Below are positions 40,063-40,405 of a DNA stretch of 40,405 nucleotides, piece by piece. The position numbers and the translations under genes were made by a program. The notes beneath the pieces were generated by a model. The model worked only from the letters and a program-made list of their open reading frames with translations, did no database searches and was not told the DNA's origin. How positions within the stretch are numbered: the first letter of the stretch is position 1; every line of letters begins with the position of its first letter. The stretch is from a virus. The stretch spans positions 1-40,405 of the IMG/VR virus record IMGVR_UViG_3300009151_004347, one strand, 5' to 3'.

Positions 40063-40094
40063 TTCTCTAAGCGGCCTGTCCGGCATCATCCCGC

Positions 40095-40123
40095 TATACA
40101 AACTCTGCTGTCTATGCTATAAT
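40095..40123 (+). promoter_or_regulatory. Sigma70-type promoter for queD
   Basis: TATACA (40095-40100), a 17-base spacer and TGCTATAAT, a full extended -10, with the hexamer at 40118-40123. A strong SD AGGAGG (40128-40133) precedes the ATG at 40139. The region before it also holds a GGCC[T]GTCCGGC motif shared with the polymerase leader. Confidence 0.65.
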
Positions 40124-40138
40124 ACATAGGAGGACAAT

Positions 40139-40405
40139 ATGGCAAATCAACCCCGTCAATACACATATACCAGCACCAAAGAGTATCATGATGCATTTCC
40201 CTGCGCATACCGTCAATGGCGTGCCGACAGCCACTGCAATCTAATTCATGGTTACAGTTTTTCAATGAAGTTTTACTTTGGCACAGACGATTTGGATGTG
40301 CGCAACTGGGCTGCCGACTATGGCGGCCTCAAGGAACTAAAGAAGATCTTGGAAGATCAATTTGATCATACCTTGCTAGTATCTGCAGATGACCCGGAAC
40401 TGGCA
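40139..40405 (+). CDS. queD: 6-pyruvoyl/6-carboxytetrahydropterin synthase (QueD), partial
   Basis: The first 89 residues of this protein lie in the window. They include SHCNLIHGYSF with Cys33 and His37 at the HGxY zinc region of the PTPS/QueD family, and WAADYGGLKELKKIL...FDHTLLV, the conserved DF..LK and DH segments. QueD converts dihydroneopterin triphosphate into 6-carboxy-tetrahydropterin, the second step to 7-deazaguanines. The first zinc His (FxAAH) is not visible, so the active site differs from the usual one. It has its own promoter and strong SD. The gene continues beyond the right edge. Confidence 0.85.
   Translation, partial: MANQPRQYTYTSTKEYHDAFPCAYRQWRADSHCNLIHGYSFSMKFYFGTDDLDVRNWAADYGGLKELKKILEDQFDHTLLVSADDPELA

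Overview
The window is a gene-dense stretch of a tailed bacteriophage of the T4 superfamily. The evidence is a T4-type family B DNA polymerase (gp43-like), a sliding clamp (gp45-like), a DsbA-like late-transcription DNA-binding protein, T4-type late promoter cores (TAAATA/TATAAATA), and many small proteins that resemble the shared gene pool of marine T4-like phages (cyanophages, pelagiphages). No capsid, tail, terminase, integrase, tRNA, rRNA or CRISPR was found here, so finer classification is not possible. Genes are packed with ATGA overlaps or gaps under about 80 bases. No stretch over 300 bases lacks a gene.

Layout. (1) 1-4276: end of an unknown gene, a small exported protein, a J-domain protein and a ClpA-like unfoldase, with sigma70-type promoters and one clear terminator. 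(2) 4287-8171: small virion-like proteins, a cytidylyltransferase-like enzyme, two sulfotransferase-like proteins and a glycosyltransferase, several starting just downstream of TAAATA boxes. (3) 8189-16697: two giant modular proteins (1466 and 940 residues) and two smaller ones. Their N-termini resemble T4 capsid-targeting sequences, and GVAE|G repeats look like prohead-protease cleavage sites. I read this block as a set of head-packaged, protease-processed proteins carrying enzyme domains: nucleotidyltransferase, metallopeptidases, amidoligase, deaminase and a ParB-like fold. (4) 16713-22309: glycan-related genes (glycosyltransferases, PIG-L deacetylase, SGNH hydrolase) and a radical SAM enzyme, including a three-gene minus-strand block. 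(5) 22306-24948: small head-type proteins, a Dps-like ferritin, a compact structured intergenic element and a second radical SAM protein. (6) 25010-34537: replication genes (DsbA-like, polymerase, clamp) leading into a DpdA/TGT-like base exchanger and unknown conserved proteins. (7) 34534-36659: sugar and oxygenase genes (GalE, 2OG oxygenase-like, minimal DegT). (8) 36714-40405: folE, four small genes, HIT, Rieske oxygenase, PP-loop ATPase and queD.

How the parts fit. FolE and QueD are the first two steps from GTP toward 7-deazaguanine, and DpdA inserts such bases into DNA. The phage therefore probably makes a 7-deazaguanine-modified genome, possibly tailored further by the Rieske, HIT and PP-loop proteins that lie between folE and queD. 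The most novel signals are the GVAEG polyprotein block, the SD-less late genes that start 4-8 bases after TAAATA boxes, and the folE-Rieske-PP-loop-queD operon. Everything here rests on reading motifs by eye; no database search was run.
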